64,000 bases of DNA, taken from the NCBI RefSeq assembly GCF_008124765.1, contig NZ_VNHS01000007.1, positions 1-64,000 on the forward strand, written 5' to 3'. Shown one piece after another: positions 24,978-33,078 of this stretch (position 1 is its first letter; each line of letters begins with the position of its first letter). A program made the position numbers and the translations under genes. The DNA comes from Paenibacillus methanolicus. Lineage in GTDB: Bacteria; Bacillota; Bacilli; Paenibacillales; Paenibacillaceae. The notes under the pieces are model-generated. The model was given only the letters and a program-made list of their open reading frames with translations. It was not told where the DNA came from and searched no databases.

Positions 24978-26284
24978 CGCATCATCTGAAAATCGCCGTC
25001 ATCGGCGGCGGATCTTCCTACACGCCGGAGCTGATCGAAGGTTTCATCCGGAACTATCCGTCGTTCCCGGTGACGGAGATCGTGCTTGTCGATATCGAGC
25101 AAGGAGAACGGAAACTGTCGATCGTGGGCCAGCTCGCGCAGCGCATGATCGAGAAGTCTGGATTGCCGATCGCGGTCCGATTGACGCTGGACCGTCGTTC
25201 GGCGCTGGAGGGCGCCGCCTACGTGCTGACGCAATTGCGGGTCGGACTGCTCGAGGCGCGCGGCTGGGATGAGTCGATCCCGCTCCGGTACGGATTCCTG
25301 GGGCAGGAGACGACCGGCGCGGGCGGCATGATGAAGGCGCTGCGGACGATCCCGGTCCTGCTGGATATTTGCAAGGATATGGAGGAGCTGTGCCCGGATG
25401 CGTGGCTGCTTAACTTCGCGAACCCGGCCGGGATGGTGACGGAAGCGATCCTGAAGCATTCGAGTATCCGCTCGATCGGGCTGTGCAACTCGCCGATTGC
25501 CGCGTACAAGTGGTTGTCCGGGCTCTATAACGTGCCCGTCGACCGGATCGCCTGCGAATTCGTGGGGCTGAATCATTTGCATTGGATCAGCCGCATCGAG
25601 GTGGACGGCGCGTCGAAGCTGGAAGAGATCCTTGGCGGCGGGGAGGCGTATTCGGCGAGCAACGTGCCCCAGCTTGCCTGGAACGAGCGGTTGATCCGGT
25701 CCTTGGGCGCGATCCCGTCCTATTACTTGAAGTACTTCTACCTCCATCGCGAGATGCTTGCCGAGCAGCGCGAAGCGCACGGCAGAGGAGAGAACCGGGC
25801 GGAGACGGTGAAGCGGCTCGAAGAAGAATTGTTCGAGGTGTATCGTGATCCGGAGCTGTCCCATAAGCCGCCTCAGCTCGAGCAGCGCGGCGGCGCCTAT
25901 TACTCGGAGGCGGCGGTCCATCTAATGAATTCGCTCTATAACGACGCGGGCGATATGCAGACGCTCAATGTCGCCAATGGCGATACGCTGCCGTTCCTGC
26001 CGGCCGACGCCTGCATCGAAGCGAACTGCAAGGTGACGTCGGCCGGGCCGCTCGTACAGCCGGTGACGACCGTTCCCGCGGCGGCGGTCGGTCTCATCCA
26101 AGCGGTGAAGACGTATGAGCGTATCGCCATCGAAGCGGCCGTCACCGGCAGCCGCGATACGGCTTTGCTCGCGCTGGCCAGCCATCCGCTGATCGATTCC
26201 GCGAGCATGGCCGAGGAGATGCTGGACGAGATGCTGAATCGGAACCGAGCTTACTTGCCGCAATTTTTCCAGACCACTTCGTAA
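24974..26284 (+). CDS. GH4 family 6-phospho-glycosidase
   Basis: The 436-residue enzyme shows the GH4 NAD site GGGSSYTPELIEGF, the phosphate/sugar site NFANPAGMVTEAI, and the Mn-binding Cys in GLCNSP with the His in GLNHLHW. This set fits the 6-phospho-beta-glucosidase branch (LicH/CelF). It uses NAD+, Mn2+ and a redox-assisted elimination mechanism in the cytoplasm. Coupling to a kinase gene and an ABC importer, with no PTS gene in sight, suggests the phospho-disaccharide is made by that kinase. A terminator follows. Confidence 0.92.
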   Translation: MTHHLKIAVIGGGSSYTPELIEGFIRNYPSFPVTEIVLVDIEQGERKLSIVGQLAQRMIEKSGLPIAVRLTLDRRSALEGAAYVLTQLRVGLLEARGWDESIPLRYGFLGQETTGAGGMMKALRTIPVLLDICKDMEELCPDAWLLNFANPAGMVTEAILKHSSIRSIGLCNSPIAAYKWLSGLYNVPVDRIACEFVGLNHLHWISRIEVDGASKLEEILGGGEAYSASNVPQLAWNERLIRSLGAIPSYYLKYFYLHREMLAEQREAHGRGENRAETVKRLEEELFEVYRDPELSHKPPQLEQRGGAYYSEAAVHLMNSLYNDAGDMQTLNVANGDTLPFLPADACIEANCKVTSAGPLVQPVTTVPAAAVGLIQAVKTYERIAIEAAVTGSRDTALLALASHPLIDSASMAEEMLDEMLNRNRAYLPQFFQTTS

Positions 26285-26290
26285 CGCAAT

Positions 26291-26336
26291 GGCTGTCCGC
26301 CTCATGAGCACTGAGCTCGGAGGCGGGCGGCTTTTT
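26291..26336 (+). terminator. Terminator of sugar operon
   Basis: GGCTGTCCGCCTC pairs with GAGGCGGGCGGC (one mismatch) and is followed by TTTTTAG. Confidence 0.8.
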
Positions 26337-26378
26337 AGCGTGGTAGCGGTCCTGAATGTCCGGAGAGAAATATGCGAG

Positions 26379-26430
26379 TTGACAATATCTAGGTCCCTCC
26401 ATATAATAACATTGAATGAACCGTTCAATC
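26379..26430 (+). promoter_or_regulatory. Promoter and TetR operator of monooxygenase gene
   Basis: TTGACA (26379) and TATAAT (26402-26407) are spaced by 17 bases, an almost perfect promoter. ATTGAATGAACCGTTCAAT follows at once, with inverted ATTGAA/TTCAAT arms, a good place for the TetR protein encoded downstream to block initiation. Confidence 0.7.
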
Positions 26431-26509
26431 AAAAAACCTAAACCCACCCAGGCATCTTTCCTCCCGAATTTATGATTGAGCGAGTCAATTGAAAATGGAG
26501 AGGGGATTT

Positions 26510-27982
26510 ATGATGACAAATCAACTGAACCGCAGCAAAGCGATCGTTATCGGTGGAGGTATGGCGGGACTAATGACTGCGCGCGTACTCTCGGATCATT
26601 ACGCGCAGGTCGTAATCGTCGAGAAGGACGATTTTCCATCCGAGCCTGGTCTTCGCCTGGGTACGCCGCAGGCTTTCCATCCGCATCGCTTCACGGCGCG
26701 AGGCAAAGCAATCACGGAACGACTCTTTCCCGGGTTTGAGCAGGATTTGGCGGCACAAGGCTCCCCTTCATCGCTGAACAAAGCCCTGTTTTTCATGAAC
26801 CAACACGGGAGTCTGGAGATGAAGTATGACCGGGATGATTACAAATTCAGCCGGGCCGTGTTGGAGTGGGTTATCCGCCAGCGCGTATACGCGATTCCGA
26901 ACGTAGACTTCCTGCCCAAGCACGATGTCATCGGGTTATTGACGACCTCCGATCGGTTAGTCGTGACCGGTATTCAAGCTAGAGATCGCGATCAATCCCT
27001 TCAGGAGAAAGCGATTCGAGCTGATCTCGTTATAGATGCGAGCGGGCGGTCGTCCAAACTTTCGGAATGGCTGGAAGACTTGGATTACGAAGTCCCTCAA
27101 CCGGATCGGTTGAAGGTTTCGCTTGGATACAGCACCCGCCGATATAAAGTGCCGCCGCATCTAACTACCCTAATCGACCAGTGGGATGTCATCAACATTC
27201 AAGGAAAGCCTGCCGCCGGTACCTATACAGGCGTGTTCTCCTTTATTGAGCACGGAACGGCCGAAGTGCTGCTCTACCGTCCGGGCGGGAACTACCCTCC
27301 GACGGATGCCGACGAATTCGAACACGCCTTGAGCCAGCTGCCGAGTCCCAAAATATCAGAAATCGTGCGCGAGCTGGAACCGATCACTTCTCCTAGAGGC
27401 TTCCGAGTCCCGGAGCTGTATTGTCACCGTTATGAGCAGATGTCCCGCTGGCCTGCGGGTTTGCTGGTATTGGGAGATGCTTACTGTATCTATGACCCGA
27501 TTTTCGGTCAAGGGATGACCGTTGCCGCGATCGCGACGGAAATACTGAATTCCTGCCTGCTGGAACGCCGCGACAATGAACGTCCGGATTGGGAGCGGAA
27601 CGCGCTTCAACGCATGAAAGAAGCGATCGAACCGGCGTTCTGGCTGAACTGTACGGCCGACCTTCGATGGGAGGGCGTTGCCTACGATGGTTCGGATTCG
27701 AGCGCGGGCAATGCTTTTAGCCGGGAATATATGGAGCTGTTTCTCAAACAAGCGACGAGCAAGCCGGATTGGCGGCTTTACGGGCTCTATTGGGCTGTGA
27801 ATACGCTAACCGTATCCCCTCGTCACATTTTCAATCCGCAAATGGTTGTCGAGGTTCTATCTGACTCGGATGAAGGAAAGGTGCTGCTGTCCGATCTACA
27901 ACAGAAGGCGGCAAACGGAGAGACGGTCGAGGAGATGCTGGAGGAACTGCTGCCTCGCTTCTCGGAAGCTCCTTTTGAGTAA
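26510..27982 (+). CDS. FAD-dependent monooxygenase/oxidoreductase
   Basis: The 490-residue protein has the dinucleotide motif VIGGGMAGLMTARVL, an acidic residue after the second strand (IVEKDDFP), DLVIDASGRSS in the middle and the FAD-ribityl motif LVLGDAYCIYDPIFGQGM. It fits the aromatic hydroxylase/geranylgeranyl-reductase-like superfamily. ATG 26510 or 26513 follows GGAGAGGGG. A TetR regulator gene follows in the same direction, so it is likely a self-protection or drug-modifying enzyme of unknown substrate. Confidence 0.85.
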   Translation: MMTNQLNRSKAIVIGGGMAGLMTARVLSDHYAQVVIVEKDDFPSEPGLRLGTPQAFHPHRFTARGKAITERLFPGFEQDLAAQGSPSSLNKALFFMNQHGSLEMKYDRDDYKFSRAVLEWVIRQRVYAIPNVDFLPKHDVIGLLTTSDRLVVTGIQARDRDQSLQEKAIRADLVIDASGRSSKLSEWLEDLDYEVPQPDRLKVSLGYSTRRYKVPPHLTTLIDQWDVINIQGKPAAGTYTGVFSFIEHGTAEVLLYRPGGNYPPTDADEFEHALSQLPSPKISEIVRELEPITSPRGFRVPELYCHRYEQMSRWPAGLLVLGDAYCIYDPIFGQGMTVAAIATEILNSCLLERRDNERPDWERNALQRMKEAIEPAFWLNCTADLRWEGVAYDGSDSSAGNAFSREYMELFLKQATSKPDWRLYGLYWAVNTLTVSPRHIFNPQMVVEVLSDSDEGKVLLSDLQQKAANGETVEEMLEELLPRFSEAPFE

Positions 27983-28000
27983 AAAGGCCGCGATAAGATC

Positions 28001-28009
28001 TGGTATAAT
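28001..28009 (+). promoter_or_regulatory. Extended -10 promoter for tetR
   Basis: TGGTATAAT is an extended -10 (TGnTATAAT) 17 bases past the monooxygenase stop. It gives the regulator its own transcript. Confidence 0.5.
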
Positions 28010-28046
28010 GGAGGAATCAAACAACCAGGTAGAGGAGCTCGAGATA

Positions 28047-28643
28047 GTGGCACCGTTAAACGATGAACAATTGATTCAGATCCGCGACGAACGACGAGAG
28101 CAAATCAAGGCGGCGGCTATACAGGTTTTTGCCCGTAAAGGCATTCTTAGCGCCAAGATGAGCATGATCGCTGAAACCGCGGGCATTAGCAGCGGATTGC
28201 TTTACCATTACTTCAAATCGAAAGACGAGTTGTTCACGACTCTCGTGCAAGAGGCGATGTCCGAGTCGGAGATGGGTATCCGAAGCATCTATGAACTACC
28301 GGGCACGCCTATCGAGAAAATCAGGGCGTTGACGACAGGAATTCTGGATGTAAGCGGAGCCCCGTACTTCATGCTTATCCACCAAGCGCGTACGTCCGAT
28401 GGCGTACCGGAGCAAGTCAAGCAGCTTCTGGAGCAATATTCAATGGAGCGGTATATCGATGTCCTGCTTCCGATATTCCAAGAAGGTCAGCAAGCCGGTG
28501 AATTACGGGCAGGGGATCCCGGAGAGTTAATTGCTTGTTATTTAACGGTTCTCTCCGGGATCATGGTGATCCATTCGAACGGGATGGAGGACTATCGGAT
28601 GCCGAAGGTAGATATGCTGCTGCGGTTAATTAGCCCCCTTTAG
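28047..28643 (+). CDS. TetR family regulator
   Basis: The 198-residue protein has a TetR N-terminal domain (REQIKAAAIQVFARKG, AETAGISSGLLYHYFKSKDELF) and a ligand-binding helical domain. GTG 28047 is selected because GAGGAG lies nine bases upstream and the protein then starts in the usual way. ATG 28008 and longer frames run into the promoter and the preceding gene. It probably represses the monooxygenase promoter at 26379-26430. Confidence 0.9.
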   Translation: MAPLNDEQLIQIRDERREQIKAAAIQVFARKGILSAKMSMIAETAGISSGLLYHYFKSKDELFTTLVQEAMSESEMGIRSIYELPGTPIEKIRALTTGILDVSGAPYFMLIHQARTSDGVPEQVKQLLEQYSMERYIDVLLPIFQEGQQAGELRAGDPGELIACYLTVLSGIMVIHSNGMEDYRMPKVDMLLRLISPL

Positions 28644-28677
28644 GTTTCGCTTATATGAAGGAGCATAAGAAGTGAAA

Positions 28678-28730
28678 GCAACCAGGACGAAGCTGCCGAC
28701 ATGATCGGCAGCTTCATTGCGTTAACAGGC
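28678..28730 (+). repeat. Dispersed repeat, right-half copy
   Basis: GAAGCTGCCGA-CATGA-TCGGCAGCTTC is a perfect 11-base stem. ATTGCGTTAACAGGC, the family tail, follows. It lies 35 bases after tetR. Confidence 0.75.
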
Positions 28731-28819
28731 GGGGCAATGCAACTTAAGTTAGCAATCGAGCGTCTAACTGGATGCGAGAATGTCCTGGATCATAATACAC
28801 TGGATTTTGGAGGTTAACC

Positions 28820-29060
28820 ATTATTCGAATAAAGATAACCTTTGTATCCATTTCGCTCTGGGTTGTTCTTACTGGATGTCAATCGAGCATTAACAGACAG
28901 TCCTAGTGATAAAGTTATTGAAGATTTTATTAGCTCGAACAACATCGAAGTTGTCGAATAAGTAAAATACAAACAATACACTGCTATAACCTATAAAAAT
29001 GACAAGGAAATTGGATTTTATTTGGATCAGTCAGATGGAGGAGCATTTTCAAAACGCGGT
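28820..29060 (+). pseudogene. Broken lipoprotein gene
   Basis: After GGAGG the frame begins ATT ATT CGA (no ATG) and encodes IKITFVSISLWVVLTGCQSS, a lipoprotein signal with lipobox LTGC, then stops. The next frame continues DSPSDKVIEDFISSNNIEVVE and stops, and a third piece reads YTAITYKNDKEIGFYLDQSD. A lost start codon, a frameshift and a stop make it a pseudogene. Confidence 0.75.
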
Positions 29061-29127
29061 TGCTGCTCCTTCTGTCGAAGGGCAGCATAGCGTGGTATTG
29101 TTCTAGAGATAGCTCATTGTCTATAGG

Positions 29128-29568
29128 GTGGTGTGTGAAATAAAAACCTTGATAAAAACTAACTTGCCATTCATTTTAGTATTTTGGTTGGTATCACTTA
29201 TTCATTCATACATTGTTCCTGTTTGGTGGAGTAGTTTGTTATTTCTCTTGGGTATTCTTCTACTGTTACCAAGCTTACTTGTTCTGACCAACTTTTCTAA
29301 CGCTCGGAAAGGGAACAAGAAATTCTTCCTTGTCGAATATATAGCGACGATAATTGTACTCCTACTAGGACATCATTTAAGTTACTTTTGCACTTCTAAA
29401 TACATCATTGGAAATGATATGAACGATGCGACCGAAAAATATTGGCTGCACCAGTTTACCTTTATACTATTTTGTATTTGTACTTTTCTAAGTTTAGTTG
29501 CTCAAGTAATCCTTTTGTTTAAATATAAAAATCCGAGGAAAAATTATTCATCTAACGGGAAACGTTAA
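29128..29568 (+). CDS. Four-helix membrane protein of unknown function
   Basis: The 146-residue product has four hydrophobic segments (about 10-28, 31-54, 66-86 and 104-130) and short polar ends. The start is GTG (29128 or 29131) with only a weak GGG upstream. It is clearly AT-richer than the flanking catabolic genes. The last six codons lie in the left half of a dispersed repeat copy. No family is recognised. Confidence 0.6.
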   Translation: MVCEIKTLIKTNLPFILVFWLVSLIHSYIVPVWWSSLLFLLGILLLLPSLLVLTNFSNARKGNKKFFLVEYIATIIVLLLGHHLSYFCTSKYIIGNDMNDATEKYWLHQFTFILFCICTFLSLVAQVILLFKYKNPRKNYSSNGKR

Positions 29569-29575
29569 CTCAACC
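29551..29575 (+). repeat. Dispersed repeat, left-half copy
   Basis: TCTAACGGGAAACGTTAAC keeps the TAACG/CGTTA stem around GGAAA. It overlaps the 3' end of the membrane-protein gene, and no right half follows. Confidence 0.6.
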
Positions 29576-29609
29576 AACCATTTTTGAATTTATTGGGGGG
29601 ACTGGCTAG

Positions 29610-30149
29610 ATGGCCAATACAATCGATCTGAAACGCAATTTAACGGGGATCGATAGAGAGCCGCCTGACCTGTACATGTCAAATGGCGCCACTTCCCTTT
29701 TGCTCGACTTACTTGCCCTGAGCGGCTCTGACAGCGCCATCGCGGATAGAGAAAAAGAGTTCATCATTTGGCTTAATCAACGCGACCAGTCCGTCGTCGG
29801 CATCGGGACCGTAAGTTTCAGCATTGATGAAATGCCTTGGACAGTGGAAGATTTTCATGAACATAAAGCATTCTTATTGTCAGTCATTGACCGGGCCGCA
29901 AATAAACACCGGTGGTCCGAATTAGAGTACGTACCAGCAGAAGAGTCAGCGCTCCGCATGCTGAAACACTTCCGGTTATTAATTGATGCGTTCCAATTGG
30001 AGGACGTCGACCCGGGTGAATACGCGGAGTGGTCGTCAGCGGATGAGGGCGATTCGCGCCCTACAATACCGGTTGATTTTCCCAAGTGCGCTGTACATCG
30101 GATCTACTTGTCTTGCCACGGGTGCCTGCTGTGCAATCAACAACTGTGA
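29610..30149 (+). CDS. Hypothetical protein with C-terminal CxxC pair
   Basis: The 179-residue protein begins MANTIDLKRNLTGIDREPPD, is acidic and helical in the middle (VEDFHEHKAFLLSVIDRAAN), and ends with SCHGCLLCN, two near-adjacent cysteine pairs that could bind a metal. GGGGGG stands before the ATG. There are no transmembrane segments. I do not recognise the family. A tiny ribosome-site-plus-ATG remnant (30171) encoding six codons follows, another sign of decay in this region. Confidence 0.65.
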   Translation: MANTIDLKRNLTGIDREPPDLYMSNGATSLLLDLLALSGSDSAIADREKEFIIWLNQRDQSVVGIGTVSFSIDEMPWTVEDFHEHKAFLLSVIDRAANKHRWSELEYVPAEESALRMLKHFRLLIDAFQLEDVDPGEYAEWSSADEGDSRPTIPVDFPKCAVHRIYLSCHGCLLCNQQL

Positions 30150-30307
30150 TCCAATCATGTAAAGGAGGTTATGTTGAATCGATATCAATAGTGCAGGGGT
30201 TAACAGCAAGTCAAGATATTTAGCAGTTAATTGATACAGCCTCAAAGAATGGTTTTCTAAAGCAGATTAGTAACACAGCTCCGTAACAGGTGCGATAGCG
30301 AAATGAC

Positions 30308-30433
30308 CCAACAAAACGAGGCTGCCGATGGGATAGATCGGCGGCCTTTGTCGTGCAAATGGAGACGCTAGCTCCATACAGACAGCGGAAGCCGGCCATG
30401 AGGATCGGCTTCTTTTCGTTACGCTACGCGCAG
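30308..30433 (+). repeat. Two tandem dispersed-repeat copies
   Basis: The first is GAGGCTGCCGAT / ATCGGCGGCCT with TTTGTCGTGCAA. The second has TGGAGACGCTAGCTCCA, then GAAGCCGGCC / GGATCGGCTTC, TTTTCGTTACGC and a CGCGCAG tail. Both face the same way as the others. Confidence 0.65.
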
Positions 30434-30527
30434 TTTTCCTTACTACAGTAATGTGTTTAAAAAGGCATTTTAGGAAATAGTAACTAAATAAAATAACGCT
30501 TTTTGGTAATTGAGGTGAAGCCGTCTA

Positions 30528-30950
30528 ATGAACATTAAACCTATACAAGATCCTGAAAAGCTAAATGAGGTCGGGAAGGGCGTGCTGTCACGATAAGAAA
30601 ATGCGCGGACAGTTACTGCTTGCGAGTTTTACGGCGCTCATCATTTCCTCATGGCTCGATTTTAACGGAGTTATACTTGGTCTATGGTATTACACAGGAC
30701 TCGCCATACCGACGATTCCAAGCTATGTACCATGGGATTTTTGTCTTCTCCCTGTATTAATCATGTTCCTCATTCAAGTTAAACCGCAGCTGTCGGCGTA
30801 CTGGAAAGCAGCCATTTTTCGCTCACTAGTATAGTAGGAGAAACATTTTTTCTATGGCTCGGGTTTTATCGGTTGGTTCATTGGAACTTGCTCTATTCCG
30901 TCCCCATTTACTTTGTCCTCTTTCTGATCAGCGAGAGAGTGGGATAGCGA
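30528..30950 (+). pseudogene. CBO0543-like membrane protein, frameshifted
   Basis: ATG 30528 opens MNIKPIQDPEKLNEVGKGVL and stops. A second frame carries RGQLLLASFTALIISSWLDF through YVPWDFCLLPVLIMFLIQVK, and a third ends with LGFYRLVHWNLLYSVPIYFV. The order matches the four-to-five-helix CBO0543 family of spore-formers, with part of the N-terminus lost and two frame changes. Confidence 0.7.
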
Positions 30951-30979
30951 AGACCCGATGAAGTAGCCTGGGTGGGTAA

Positions 30980-31498
30980 ATATACTTTTGCTTTTACATG
31001 GTGGCTTTGTCGTTCGGTTTAAGTCTTGCATTCACAGTAATCGGCATCCCCCTGGTTACACGCGTATTGTCAACGACGACAACGTTCATTCAATTCGAAC
31101 GGACGCAGACGAAATTGTATACGGATATCACGACAGAGCCTTACGAGAGCAAAGGAACAACAGGCGCATCCGTCTGGGCTCAATCCAAATTTGAACTTAC
31201 GGACCGCCGCAACTGGCGCGCCGTCTTTTGGTTAATGCGAAAGTTTTTGATTGGACTCGTTAGTCTCGCCTGTGCGGCCGTCATCTATGTAGTCCCCTTT
31301 GCGTGCCTGTTGGCACCGCTGTTGTATCGGCACATCAAGATGAATTTCATTTTCATAGAGGTCGACACGTTTGCGAATGCCCTTCTTTTCATGGCTGTGG
31401 GAGTCGTGCTTGCAGCATTTAGCTCCAAGCTGGCTGATGGTTTGGCGAAAAAAATAGGCGGTTATACACGCAGCATGATTAGGGAGCTCAACCGGTAG
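30980..31498 (+). pseudogene. Putative sensor-domain membrane protein, 5'-truncated
   Basis: The frame reads VALSFGLSLAFTVIGIPLVT at its start and RNWRAVFWLMRKFLIGLVSL later, patterns of the four-helix putative sensor domain found on some histidine kinases. The frame is open back to a stop at 30977 but lacks a ribosome site and the first helix. ATG 30998 would give 166 residues. It may be a truncated relic or a poorly started gene, perhaps once part of the two-component system at 33 kb. Confidence 0.55.
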
Positions 31499-31583
31499 CT
31501 GTTTTGTCGCCTGTCTTTGCCTTTGTACCTGAACTGAAATATAACGTATCCAACCAAGTCATACAGTATTTTAGGAGGATTAT

Positions 31584-32731
31584 ATGAACAAGAAAATCGT
31601 TATCGCAATTGCTGCTTCGATGATTACATTGACACTGACTAGTTTTATGGGGAATACCAATGCGACTTCGAAAGCAGAAGCTTCTATTACAATTCCCTGT
31701 ATTTGGTACTTGAAATGGGCTTTAACGCCCTAGTGTTAGAAGAGGGATGGGACAGAGCATTGGGACTCGATCGCTATGTTCTTACGGGTAAAGGGGACCC
31801 CAGCCAATATCTAACGCCTATATTTAACACGAAAGAAATCATAAATTTGCTTCAATGGATGCGCCAATATAATGCGGATCCGAAGCATGCATCCAAAATA
31901 CGGATCATCGGGATGGATATCCAAACCGTAAATGAGAATGTGTATAACAATATCATCGCGTATGTAAAGAAACATCATCCAAAACTTGTAACTCGTTTCG
32001 AAAAAAAGATGAAAGTCCTTATTCCGGTAACGAAGGATATCGATACCTTTGGCGGCCTTAAGAAAGAATATAAAGAGCGATATGTTGCTGATGCGAAACA
32101 AATCAGCGCGTTACTAGAACAAAATAAAAGTAAACGGAATGGAAAATCCCGAGAGTTCGCGTGGATCAAACAAAATGCTCGGATTATCGAGCAATTTACG
32201 ACAATGGCCGCTTCCTATCCGGATAACCCGGAAGACTTCTATTTGAAACATGATATTGCCATGTATGAAAATGCGAAGTGGACCGAAGAACAGGTAGGCA
32301 AAACAATCGTGTGGGGCCATAATGGACACGTGTCGAAAACGAATTTGATCCCTTTCATATACCCTAAAGTAGCGGGGCAGCATTTGGCCGAACATTATGG
32401 AGAACGGTATGTATCCATTGGAACATCTGTCTTTGAAGGACGTTACAATGTTTATAACCGTAGCCAACAATTCGGGCCCTATGGAACATTAAAATTAGAT
32501 GATCCGAATAGTTACAACCATACGTTTGGACAAGTCGATTACGACCAGTTTGTTGTTGATTTACGTAAGGCAAGCGGGGTGACAAAAACGTGGCTAAACG
32601 AGCAGCATCCCTTTTTCGCCGGCATAACTACCGTAGGTCCGGATATCCCAACAGCGGTTGATGTATCATTAGGTCAAACATTCGATATCCTCGTTCACAT
32701 TCAGAACGTGAATCCATATCAACTGAATTAA
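31584..32731 (+). pseudogene. Erythromycin esterase-like protein, internally deleted
   Basis: A strong ribosome site AGGAGG and ATG 31584 start a signal peptide (KKIVIAIAASMITLTLTSF). The frame breaks near 31680, and the mature protein resumes in another frame at VLEMGFNALVLEEGWDRALG and runs to residue LN at 32731, with IRIIGMDIQTVNENVYNNI and VWGHNGHVSK typical of the Ere/YbfO family. The segment that should hold the first catalytic GE-SHG motif is missing. It probably no longer makes active enzyme, unless the 342-residue 3' frame is translated from an internal start. Confidence 0.8.
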
Positions 32732-32838
32732 TAAAATCGTTACCTCAATGTCGAAAGTTCCTTGCTCAAATCCAATGCGCGTGCGGCGGGGGAAACTATA
32801 CCCTCCATTTAGGTTAATATTGTAGATAGATAATGTTC

Positions 32839-32871
32839 AAGATGGCCGCTATACGATAGCGTCCATCTTTT
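32839..32871 (+). terminator. Intrinsic terminator
   Basis: AAGATGGCCGCTAT-ACG-ATAGCGTCCATCTT with one mismatch, then TTGCTG. Confidence 0.7.
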
Positions 32872-32909
32872 GCTGTTTGCCATCTCCCCTAGGCGATAGA
32901 GCACAGCCG

Positions 32910-33036
32910 AAAATGTCATATGACATTTTTACACTGGTAGGGTTGACGCAAAAAGCCGCATGATGCGGATATGACACTATAAACCGTCTATAGGTTCATG
33001 CAATGGTCGTGCCCGCATGAAGGTTTAGACTATAAT
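32910..33036 (+). promoter_or_regulatory. Operator-rich promoter of two-component operon
   Basis: A perfect 20-base palindrome AAAATGTCATATGACATTTT spans 32910-32929. A second inverted repeat TTCATGC-N13-GCATGAA spans 32995-33021, just upstream of TATAAT at 33031-33036. No good -35 is present. The placing suits an activator of the NarL type bound over the -35, possibly the regulator encoded by this operon. Confidence 0.55.
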
Positions 33037-33078
33037 AGGATGGGAAACAAAACAGATGCTGCTTAGTGGTGGAACGAC

